A stretch of 43,598 bases of DNA from Planctomycetota bacterium (GTDB lineage Bacteria > Planctomycetota > UBA1135 > GCA-002686595), in the NCBI GenBank assembly GCA_026692705.1, contig JAPLOE010000132.1, positions 1 through 43,598 of the forward strand. Reading direction: 5' to 3'. Both the position numbers and the translations under genes were made by a program. Below the pieces are notes generated by a model. It made no database searches and was not told where the DNA came from. It saw only the letters and a list, made by a program, of their open reading frames with translations. This document shows positions 36,638 through 43,598 of this stretch, piece by piece. Each line of letters starts with the position of its first letter. The first letter of the stretch is position 1.

Positions 36638-36991
36638 GGTCTTCTCCCGCCCCACCTTTCGGCTCCGGGGGGCGCGCCCGCTTGAGACAAAGCGACTTCC
36701 TAGGAGAAGCAACCGGCGTGGGAGAATCAGGAGGAGAACGGGAGTCGGAAGGAGGCCGGGTGGCGGTCGAGGCGGGCGCAGAGGGTCGCGGCGCCCGGGT
36801 GCGGCTGCGAAGGGAGGGAAGGAAAGGGACCGGCCGCGCTCCGGCTCTCCATCCCTTCCCCTTCCGGGTTTCCTCCTGCTCCTCCCCTCTCCCTCCCCCC
36901 GCTCCCCCCTTGATTCCCTTCCGACCTCAAAAGGCGCCGGGCCGCCCACTCCCCGCGGAGTGGACGGCCCGGAGCGTGGAACGAAGCGAGC
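36638..36991. other. 354-bp intergenic region with purine- and pyrimidine-rich tracts
   Basis: No gene. About 36716-36770 and 36805-36830 are purine-rich on the plus strand, and 36850-36920 is almost pure C/T. These tracts partly complement one another around a GC core, so a long imperfect stem is possible. A clear terminator for the gene at 36992-38161 lies at 36929-36972. Confidence 0.5.
36929..36972 (-). terminator. 16-bp terminator hairpin after the secreted propeller gene
   Basis: Stem 36937-36952 with 36957-36972, loop CCGC. One mismatch on the plus strand (C-A) is a G-U pair in minus-strand RNA, and a U-run (UUUU, from plus-strand AAAA at 36929-36932) follows in that direction. Confidence 0.85.
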
Positions 36992-38161
36992 TCAGGGACA
37001 GAGGGTCCAGTGCAGGCCGTTGGAGAGGTTGGTCGACTTCGGGGCCGGCGGATCGCGGAACCAGAACTGGCCGTCGAAGGTCTGGCCGGCGGCGAGCGGG
37101 TTGCCGAGCGCGGTCGGGTCGGAGGCCATGAAGGCGAGCCAGTCGAGCTGGTGCGAGCCGTTGCACTGGCCGGCGGTGCCGCCGGAGCTCGCGCTGAAGG
37201 TGCGCTGGGTCGGAGCGCGCACGCACAGGAAGCTCGAGCTGCCGAGCGCCCACTGCTGGATCAGCTGACCGTTGATGCTGTAGAAAAACAGCGTCGAGCG
37301 CTGGCCCTCGAGGCCCGAGACCGAGATCTGGAAGCCGCTCGTGGCGCTCGCGCTCGGGGTGCCGCTCGAGGCGACCTGCGCGACGCAGCCGTTGCCGCTG
37401 GTCGAGGACGTGCAGTAGGACACCGGCGGGGCGCAGCCCCCACCACTGCCCGCGAAGGCGAGGCCGTCGAGCGGGCCGTAGCCCGAGCCGACCAGCGTGC
37501 GCGTGAGGCCCGTGGCGACGTCGAAGGCCAAGAAGTTGCCCGACCAGTCGACGACGTACAGCGAGTTGTTCGACGGCACCCAGGTCATGCCGCAGTTGTT
37601 GATGAAGCCCGAGCTCGCCGCCAGCAGCGTCTCCCCGCCAGTGGTCGTATCGAGCGTGTGGAAGGTCGAGGGGCCGGCGTAGACGCCGACGAGGCTCGAG
37701 GTGCTGCCGACCCAGGCGATGCTGTCGAGGCCGACGCCGGGGTTGCCGATCAGCGTCGCGACGCCGGTCGTCTTGTTGATCTGGTACAGGCCGAAGCTGC
37801 TGGTCGAGCCGCTGCCGTAGAGCTTGTTCGAGACCGGGTCGTAGGCGAGCCCGAACATGTCGTTCGCGCCCATCGAGCCCACCAGCGTCGCCGTGCCCGT
37901 CTGCGTGTTGACCGTGTAGAGCTGGCTCGGGAAGGAGCCCCAACCGTTCGACAGGTACAGCGTGCCGGTCGAGCTGTCCCAGGCGAGGTCACCGAAGTTG
38001 GTGGCGATTCCCAGCGGGCCGATCACCGTGAGCACGCCGGTCACGGTGTCGATCGTGCACAGCGAGTCGGTGTTCTCGTCGATCGTGTAGAGGGTCTCGG
38101 CGCTGGCGAGGCCCGACAGCGGAACGGCGGCGAGGAACGCGAGGAGCCAATTCAGTTTCAA
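36992..38161 (-). CDS. secreted beta-propeller protein with planctomycete C-terminal module
   Basis: 389 residues from a TTG start at 38161, with GGGAG eight or so bases upstream, which decides the start; the hydrophobic signal peptide (ending ASA) then begins directly. Residues about 23-265 contain propeller blades with the pattern LYTIDENTDSLCTIDTVTG, GDLAWDSSTGTLYLSNG and GLAYDPVSNKLYGSGS. Residues from about 270 form the same C-terminal module as in the P-domain protein (EGQRSTLFFYSING, APTQRTFSASSGGTAGQC, FWFRDPPAPKSTNLSNG). It probably is an extracellular protein presenting a propeller. Confidence 0.85.
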   Translation of the reverse strand: MKLNWLLAFLAAVPLSGLASAETLYTIDENTDSLCTIDTVTGVLTVIGPLGIATNFGDLAWDSSTGTLYLSNGWGSFPSQLYTVNTQTGTATLVGSMGANDMFGLAYDPVSNKLYGSGSTSSFGLYQINKTTGVATLIGNPGVGLDSIAWVGSTSSLVGVYAGPSTFHTLDTTTGGETLLAASSGFINNCGMTWVPSNNSLYVVDWSGNFLAFDVATGLTRTLVGSGYGPLDGLAFAGSGGGCAPPVSYCTSSTSGNGCVAQVASSGTPSASATSGFQISVSGLEGQRSTLFFYSINGQLIQQWALGSSSFLCVRAPTQRTFSASSGGTAGQCNGSHQLDWLAFMASDPTALGNPLAAGQTFDGQFWFRDPPAPKSTNLSNGLHWTLCP

Positions 38162-38288
38162 GTCAAACTCCCGGGTGCTGGGGTAGCGACGGTGAGCTGG
38201 GGGAGGGACGGGCCTCGAATATGCCACGCTCCGGGCCGGGCCGATACGGCGCGGCGCGGGCCGAGCCCGCGACCGCAGGGATTCCCCG

Positions 38289-39659
38289 TCAGGCCGAGTA
38301 AAGGTTGCGCGCTCCGGGGAATTCGCCGGCGGCGATCTCCCCCACCCGCTTGAGCAGCGCGGGCTCGTCGGTGGCCGCGAACACGTAGAACTTCCACAGG
38401 TCGCGGTAAGCGCGTTCCAGATCCGCAAGGCGCGGGACACGCGCGGAATGCTCTGACAGCGGCCGTAGCCCGTCCTCGCCCGGCCAGCGCACGTGCGTCG
38501 CCGCTTCCTTGAGCTGCATCTTGCGCGCCGGGCAGACCACCATCACCTCGACGTCGCGGCCCGTCGCGAAGCGCACGAGGTCCTCGATGCGCTGCTCGAC
38601 CGCCGTGCGCGCCGCGTGGCCTTCGAGCGCGAAGTAGCGCGCGACGAGCTCGGCCTGCGCGCCCTCGTTCTGCTGGCGCGGGAACACGCAGGCGCGCTTG
38701 GGCAGGCGGCGGTCGCGGTAGCGCTGCACGAGCGAGCGGATGCGGCGGCCCGTCGACGGCGAGCCGCGCTCGCCCGCGCGATCGAGCAGGTCGAGCAGCG
38801 AGTCGTCGGTGGCCGAGTAGAAGTCCTCCTCACCGACGAGCTTGTCGCGCAGCGCGAGCTCGACCGCACGCGCCACGAGCGCACCGGCCGCTACCTTCGC
38901 GTGGTGGTAGTAGACGCGCTCGCTGAAGTAGTAGCGCGCCTCCAGCATGCGCACGATCTCGCTCAGGATGTCCTCGCGCAGCAGGCTGTGCTTGGCGAGG
39001 TCGATGTACAGGTTGCCGCTCGCGCGATCGACCTTGAAGTGCGACACCAGCCGCGGGTCGATGCCGATCTTGAGGCCCGTGAAGTACGCGTCGCGCTGCA
39101 GGTAATCGAGGATGTCCGAGCAGATCGTGTCGGAGTTGATCTGGTGCCAGTAGGCGGGCACCGCGGCCGCACCGTGACCCTCGGGGCACAGGACGCCGAG
39201 CACGTCCTTGCGCAGGCCGAGCTTCTCGAGCGCCGTCCCGATCTCAGTCTGAAGCCCGAGCATGCGCTCGTAGCGGTAGGGCGAGTCGTGGCGGTGCATC
39301 AACCCCGCCTGATCCTCGACGTGGTGCCCGTACGGGATGTGCGTGATGTCGTGGACGAGCGCCGCGGCGCGGATCACGCGCGTTTCCTCGGGGCCGATGC
39401 GCAGCTGCTCGCGCGGCGATTCGCCCGCGGCCCGCTGCGTCGCGTCGACGATCGCCTGCGAGAGGTGCACGGTGCCGATCGAGTGCTCGAAGCGGCTGTG
39501 GCGCGCGCCGGGGAACACGAGGTCCGCGCTGCCGAGCTGCTTGATGCCGCGCAACCGCTGCATCTCGCGCGTGTCGAGCAGCGCCAGCTCCTCGTGGCTG
39601 AGGTAGATGTCGCCGTGCACAGGATCGCGCACGACGCTGAAGCGCCTGGAGAGGTCCAC
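38289..39659 (-). CDS. HD-domain phosphohydrolase (SAMHD1/dGTPase-like)
   Basis: 456 residues from a GTG start. The HD superfamily metal site is shown by SRFEHSIGTVHL (His59), ALVHDITHIPYGHH (His103, Asp104) and SDTICSDILDYLQRD later in the protein. The N-terminal RDPVHGDIYLS block is typical of COG1078-type enzymes related to dGTP triphosphohydrolases and SAMHD1. It probably hydrolyses deoxynucleoside triphosphates or a related nucleotide. The last third is a separate domain with no named match. It lies alone, pointing away from the DUF2807 gene. Confidence 0.9.
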   Translation of the reverse strand: MDLSRRFSVVRDPVHGDIYLSHEELALLDTREMQRLRGIKQLGSADLVFPGARHSRFEHSIGTVHLSQAIVDATQRAAGESPREQLRIGPEETRVIRAAALVHDITHIPYGHHVEDQAGLMHRHDSPYRYERMLGLQTEIGTALEKLGLRKDVLGVLCPEGHGAAAVPAYWHQINSDTICSDILDYLQRDAYFTGLKIGIDPRLVSHFKVDRASGNLYIDLAKHSLLREDILSEIVRMLEARYYFSERVYYHHAKVAAGALVARAVELALRDKLVGEEDFYSATDDSLLDLLDRAGERGSPSTGRRIRSLVQRYRDRRLPKRACVFPRQQNEGAQAELVARYFALEGHAARTAVEQRIEDLVRFATGRDVEVMVVCPARKMQLKEAATHVRWPGEDGLRPLSEHSARVPRLADLERAYRDLWKFYVFAATDEPALLKRVGEIAAGEFPGARNLYSA

Positions 39660-39704
39660 GGTTTGCCCGCTCCGTCGCGGGGCGGCGGATGATAGCGGGT
39701 AAGG

Positions 39705-39738
39705 GCGCGGGCCGCGGTCACTTCTCCGCGGCCCGCGC
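39705..39738. repeat. perfect 13-bp inverted repeat
   Basis: GCGCGGGCCGCGG (39705-39717) is complementary to 39726-39738, with an 8-base loop TCACTTCT. It lies upstream of the HD gene and downstream of the DUF2807 gene and may terminate the latter's transcript. A second hairpin with an 8-bp stem sits at 39822-39843, just after the DUF2807 stop. Confidence 0.6.
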
Positions 39739-39856
39739 TAAGCGGGCGCCCGCATCTGACTCTCCGGGCACCCGCTTGGAACTCGGCTCGGCACGTCGCC
39801 GTGCGAAGGCCGGTCCAGCATGCCGAGGGCTCGCACCCTCGGCTTGTCAGGCATCG

Positions 39857-40570
39857 TCAATCGCTGCGGACGAGCGTGCCCGACCCGGCGATGCTCCTGT
39901 TCACCACCGGACTGCCGCGGTAGAGCACGTCCCCGCTGCCGCTGATCGAGACGTCGAGGTTCTCGCTCGCCCACACGTGGACGTCGCCGGAACCGGCGAT
40001 CGACACGCTCGCGCTGCGCGCCCCGAGGTCGCGCGCCGCGATGCTGCCGGAGCCGGAGATCGAGGCGACGAGCGAGTCGACGCTGCCGCTCGCGCGGATG
40101 CAGCCCGAGCCCGCGATGCCCAGCCGCAGGTCGCCACCGGCGAGGCCGGAGAGCGTCGCGTCGCCGGAACCGTCGAGGCCGTAGGCGACGAGCGTGGGCG
40201 TCGTCAGGTCGATCTCGAGGCGCTTCTTGAAGTCGTAGCTGCCGGGTTCGAGCTCGATCACGAGCACACCGTCCGTCACCGTGGTGCGGACCCGCTCGAT
40301 CAGGTTGTCATCGCAGCGCACGACGGCGCCGGTGGCCTGGCCAACCTGGATGCGCACGTTCGCGGAACCGCGCACGCGCACCTCGCGGAAGTCGGCGAGC
40401 GTCCGGGTCTGGCTCGCAAGCACGCCGGAGCCGCGCCACTTCGTGACGTGGGAGTCGTTCCAGGCGGTGCTGGTGTGGAGATCGCCGTCGGCGCCGACGA
40501 CGAACACGCAACTGGAAAGCGGCAGCGCGGCGAGGGCCGCGAGGGCGACGGAGACGAGGGAACGCTGCAT
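39857..40570 (-). CDS. lipoprotein with DUF2807 beta-helix domain
   Basis: 237 residues. A lipoprotein signal peptide with lipobox LPLSSC puts the acylated cysteine at 21. The remainder is the DUF2807 (head GIN) domain: RVRGSANVRIQVGQ followed by repeated SGSG-[DS] turns (GLDGSGDATLSG, ISGSGSIAARDLG, SIAGSGDVHVW, SISGSGDVLYRG), the pattern of a right-handed parallel beta helix. Function is not established for the family; it is usually a membrane-attached surface or periplasmic protein. A strong hairpin follows the stop. Confidence 0.9.
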   Translation of the reverse strand: MQRSLVSVALAALAALPLSSCVFVVGADGDLHTSTAWNDSHVTKWRGSGVLASQTRTLADFREVRVRGSANVRIQVGQATGAVVRCDDNLIERVRTTVTDGVLVIELEPGSYDFKKRLEIDLTTPTLVAYGLDGSGDATLSGLAGGDLRLGIAGSGCIRASGSVDSLVASISGSGSIAARDLGARSASVSIAGSGDVHVWASENLDVSISGSGDVLYRGSPVVNRSIAGSGTLVRSD

Positions 40571-40735
40571 GGGACGGGAAAGCTCCTGAACTGCGCAGGG
40601 CGAGAGGAATTCGGGCCGCGACGCAGGGCCCCTGTGAAGCGGGGCGACGGGGAAGTTAGCGGGCGAACAGCGCGCTTCTCCATCGCACGCCCGTTCGGAC
40701 TGTGCAACGGTCCTGTCGGAGCGATCGGAGCGGCT

Positions 40736-41728
40736 TCAGCGTCGCAGCGAGCGCACGAGCGGCCGCGCGCTCGTCTGCTCGCGCTCGAAGTCGGCCTTCG
40801 ACTGCATCCCGCGCCAGCCTTCGGCGCACAGGATCTGCCCGCAGATGCCGCCGAGCGTGTTGCCGGGGCCGGGGAGCACGAGTTCGTCGGGCGCATGCTC
40901 GCGCAGCACGACTCGCACCGACTTCGTGAAGTCGTAGGGGTCGGTCACCTGCGTGGTGAGCGTGTAGCGCACCAATTCCGCGACGTCGGTCGCCCACGGC
41001 GTGAAGCGCACGCCACGGCCGTCGACCAGCGTCACGCGCGGGGCGCGGAAGTCGAGGCGCGCGAGCGTCTCGAGCGCGGCGTCGCTCACGGGCTGCACGA
41101 GCGGCGTGTGGTACGCGCCGTGCTGCATCAGGCGGAACGGGTACGTGTTCGAGCCGAGCTTCACTTGCGGCAGCGCGCCGAGCAGATGGCGGAGGCCGTC
41201 TTCGGTGCCCGCGAGCACGGCGAAGCCGCCTAGCTCGATCGAAGGCAGCGCGTGACCGTTCGACGACGCGAGCGCAGCCTTCACGGCCTCGACGCGGGCC
41301 GGATCGAGGCGCCAGTCGTCGCCGACGAGCGGATAGAGGATCTGCCCGCCGCCCGCGTGGCGTTCCTGCAGCAGCGCCATCTCCTGCACGAGGCGGAAGC
41401 CGTCGTCGAAACCGAGCGCGCCGCCGACGGCGAGCGCGGTGTACCAGCCCATCGAGTTGCCCGCGATCGCGACACACTCGTCCTGCTCCATCGCCGCGTG
41501 GCTGTCGAGCATCGTGACGAGCCAGATCAGCAGCGAGACGTTCGCGGGCCGCAGATGCAGCGCCTGACTGAAGCGTTCGGCGTTGTCGAGCTCGCTCAGC
41601 GTCGGCAGGCCGTATTCCGCGCGCAATTCGTCCGCGCGCACGACCCACGGATGACCCGCGGGCAGCGTGCGCATCGTCTTCTCGGTGTACGAGCCCCGTC
41701 CGGGGCACAGCAGTGCGATGCGCTTCAA
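40736..41728 (-). CDS. FabD-like acyltransferase
   Basis: 330 residues from a TTG start that overlaps the upstream E1 stop (TTGA), so the two are coupled. The fold is that of malonyl-CoA:ACP transacylase: a Gly-rich LLCPGRGS start, nucleophile elbow GNSMGWY (Ser92; GHSLG in FabD), and GAYHTPL with the catalytic His207. The helix that carries Arg117 in FabD, which holds the malonate carboxylate, reads LVQEMALLQER; Arg is absent there. It may therefore move an uncharged acyl group, perhaps one made by the upstream dehydrogenase. Confidence 0.82.
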   Translation of the reverse strand: MKRIALLCPGRGSYTEKTMRTLPAGHPWVVRADELRAEYGLPTLSELDNAERFSQALHLRPANVSLLIWLVTMLDSHAAMEQDECVAIAGNSMGWYTALAVGGALGFDDGFRLVQEMALLQERHAGGGQILYPLVGDDWRLDPARVEAVKAALASSNGHALPSIELGGFAVLAGTEDGLRHLLGALPQVKLGSNTYPFRLMQHGAYHTPLVQPVSDAALETLARLDFRAPRVTLVDGRGVRFTPWATDVAELVRYTLTTQVTDPYDFTKSVRVVLREHAPDELVLPGPGNTLGGICGQILCAEGWRGMQSKADFEREQTSARPLVRSLRR

Positions 41729-43598
41729 GCGAGCCTCCGCGCCGCGTCGACGATCTCGGTGTCCTGCAGCAGCACGACGCTCGTCGCCGATCCGAGCGGT
41801 ACGTACGTGTCGGCCGCGCGCACGCTGGCGAGCTTGCCGCGATACCCCGACTCCGCGAGACGTGCCACGACCGCATCGGCGATGCCCCCGGCGGTCGCGC
41901 GGCACTCGTCCGCGACGAGTACGGCCTTGCACTGCGCGGCGTGGCGCTCGAGCGCCTCGAACGGCAGCGGGTTGATCCAGCGCAGGTCGAGCACTCGCGC
42001 ACGAATGCCGTGGCTGTCGGCGAGCACCTTCGCCGCACGCAGCGAGAGCCGCAGCCCGTTGCCGTAGCTCACGATCAGCAGATCGCGGTTTTCCTCGCCA
42101 TAAACGCCCACTTCTCCGGGGAGCAGCGGCTCGCTGTCGGGCGCGGGATAGTCGGTGAGCCACAGGTTGTCGCCATCGGCGTGCAGGTCGCGCTCGTGGT
42201 AGAGCGCGATCGGCTCGAGGAACACGACCACCCGCTGGCAGGCCTTCGCCGCGGCCACCGCGCCACGCAGCAAACGCGCCGCGTCGTCGCCGCGCGCCGG
42301 AATCGCGAGCATCAGCCCGGGAATGTCGCGCAGGGCGCCGATCGAGTTGTCGTTGTGGAAATGCCCGCCAAAACCCTTCTGGTAGGCGAGGCCCTGCACG
42401 CGCACGACCATCGGGTTCGCGAACTGGCCGTTGGAGAAGAACTGCAGCGAGCAGGCCTCGCCGCGCAGCTGGTCGAGCGCGTTGTGCAGGTACGCGAGGT
42501 ACTGGATCTCCGGCAGCGGCAGCAGGCCGACGTGCGCCGTGCCCTGCGCGAGCCCGAGGATCGCCGTCTCGTCGAGCAGCGTGTCGAACGCACGCGCGAC
42601 GCCGAAGCGCTTCTGCAGATCGGCGGTCACGCCGTAGACGCCGCCCTTGCGACCGGTGTCCTCACCGAAGATGAGCAATTCAGGCCGCCGCAGGAACTCG
42701 TCGTGCAGCGCGGAATTGACGTGCGCCGCGAGCGTGCGGCGCGTCGGGCTCTGCTGTTCCTCGGGCAACTTGCCGAAGTGCTCGCGCCGACGCTCGGGCT
42801 CGACGCCACGCTGCGCCTCCGCGCGCACCGCGGCCTCGTTCCAGCGTCCGAGCGACGCCATGACCGACTCGCGCGTCGTGAGCCTCGGCCGCCGCGTCGC
42901 TTCGTCGCCTGCCGCGTGCACGCGCGCGCGCGTCTCGCGCACGAGCGCCTTCAGCGCCTGCGGCGTGATCGCACCGCTCTCGACGAGGAAACGTGCGTTG
43001 CGCAGCAGCGGATCGCGCGCCTCGAGCGCCTCGATCTCCGGCAGATTGTGGTACGTGGTCTCGACGTCGGAGCCCGCGTGGCCCCACAGGCGCGTCGTCT
43101 CGACGTGCAGGAACACCGGGCGGCGCGCGTTGCGGCACCACTCGATCGCCTCGGCGACCGTTCCGTGCACCTGGTCGAGCTCACCCTCCGCACGCACGTA
43201 GCGCAGGTGCTCGACCGCACCAAAACTCTCGCGGATCCAGTCCTTCGGCGTGCGCACCGAGATGCCGATGCCGTTGTCCTCGCACACGAACAGCACGGGG
43301 CAAGGACTGCCCTGCCGTGTCGCGTAACGAGCGAAGTTGAAGCCCGCGAGCGCGGTGCAGTGGTTCGCGGACGCATCGCCGAACGTGCAGGCGACGACGC
43401 TGTCGGTGGGGAGCTCGATCTCGATGCCCAGCCGCTTCGCGCGCGCGAACGAGATCGCGAGGCCGACGGCCTTCGGCAGGTGCGAGGCGATCGGGCTCGT
43501 CTGCGGCGGAACCCACAGGGCGCGGCTCCCCCACACCTTGTGGCGGCCGCCGCTCGCCGGATCCTCCGCGGAGGCGACCAGCGAGAGCAGCGTGTCGA
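41725..43598 (-). CDS. fused alpha/beta 2-oxoacid dehydrogenase E1, partial
   Basis: Open to the right edge, so the N-terminus is missing; at least 624 residues are visible. The alpha-like part has the thiamine-diphosphate motif GDASANHCTALAGFNFA (Gly-Asp...Asn) and ends near residue 230 of the visible portion. A beta-like part follows (IFGEDTGRKGGVYGVTADLQKRFG, PLPEIQYLAYLHNALDQLR, GGHFHNDNS), in the fused order known from branched-chain 2-oxoacid dehydrogenase E1 proteins. It would decarboxylate a 2-oxo acid and pass the acyl group to a lipoyl E2, which is not in the window. Its stop overlaps the FabD-like start. Confidence 0.88.
   Translation of the reverse strand, partial: DTLLSLVASAEDPASGGRHKVWGSRALWVPPQTSPIASHLPKAVGLAISFARAKRLGIEIELPTDSVVACTFGDASANHCTALAGFNFARYATRQGSPCPVLFVCEDNGIGISVRTPKDWIRESFGAVEHLRYVRAEGELDQVHGTVAEAIEWCRNARRPVFLHVETTRLWGHAGSDVETTYHNLPEIEALEARDPLLRNARFLVESGAITPQALKALVRETRARVHAAGDEATRRPRLTTRESVMASLGRWNEAAVRAEAQRGVEPERRREHFGKLPEEQQSPTRRTLAAHVNSALHDEFLRRPELLIFGEDTGRKGGVYGVTADLQKRFGVARAFDTLLDETAILGLAQGTAHVGLLPLPEIQYLAYLHNALDQLRGEACSLQFFSNGQFANPMVVRVQGLAYQKGFGGHFHNDNSIGALRDIPGLMLAIPARGDDAARLLRGAVAAAKACQRVVVFLEPIALYHERDLHADGDNLWLTDYPAPDSEPLLPGEVGVYGEENRDLLIVSYGNGLRLSLRAAKVLADSHGIRARVLDLRWINPLPFEALERHAAQCKAVLVADECRATAGGIADAVVARLAESGYRGKLASVRAADTYVPLGSATSVVLLQDTEIVDAARRLA

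Noticed and set aside
36700-36930. A small gene in the purine/pyrimidine-rich gap
   Set aside because: Frames there are low-complexity Arg/Gly/Ser/Pro, without a start context or similarity; treated as non-coding.

Overview
The window is very GC-rich, densely coded bacterial chromosome with no phage, plasmid or insertion-sequence genes. Two secreted proteins (30275-31825 and 36992-38161) end in the same C-terminal module (core motifs APTQR, SGGTAGQC, WFRDPPA), which I associate with secreted proteins of marine and uncultured Planctomycetota. The b6-like Rieske/cytochrome b operon, the membrane pyrophosphatase and the PPi-type phosphofructokinase also fit that phylum. Assignment to Planctomycetota, probably outside the classical Planctomycetales, is an inference.

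Layout. 45-1213 (minus): FHA-domain membrane protein and a glutaredoxin-like protein. 1302-3783 (plus): ABC ATPase, membrane partner and TPR-like protein, all overlapping. 3839-9319 (plus): DedA protein, K+-dependent membrane pyrophosphatase, RsfS and a DUF255 thioredoxin-domain protein. 9390-17748 (minus): MFS transporter, DnaQ-fold exonuclease, two tandem GT39-like membrane glycosyltransferases, a secreted matrixin-like protease with IPT repeats and a GGGG-Cys C-terminal signal, and its small secreted partner. 18035-19204 (plus): HDOD protein and a small hypothetical protein. 19222-27093 (minus): respiratory block with a Rieske protein, b6-type cytochrome b, subunit IV-like protein, 1192-residue octaheme cytochrome c and two paralogous cupredoxins. 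27305-29495 (minus): HEAT-repeat membrane protein and PPi-phosphofructokinase. 29769-30068: tRNA-Leu(GAG) whose 3' end is repeated 188 bp downstream. 30275-43598: secreted P-domain protein with a gene-end remnant behind it, a large membrane-anchored unknown, a class I aminotransferase, two secreted beta-propeller proteins, an HD phosphohydrolase, a DUF2807 lipoprotein, a FabD-like acyltransferase and a fused 2-oxoacid dehydrogenase E1 that runs off the window.

How the genes work together. The strongest functional unit is the respiratory block. It reads as a quinol-oxidising Rieske/cytochrome b complex whose electrons probably pass to the octaheme cytochrome and then to the cupredoxins. The pyrophosphatase (4823-6919) and the PPi-phosphofructokinase (28290-29495) point to pyrophosphate being used as an energy currency. 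The E1/acyltransferase pair at the right end is translationally coupled and probably handles a non-malonyl acyl group. Several intergenic hairpins contain one mismatch that becomes a G-U wobble only in minus-strand RNA, which agrees with the direction of the genes they follow.
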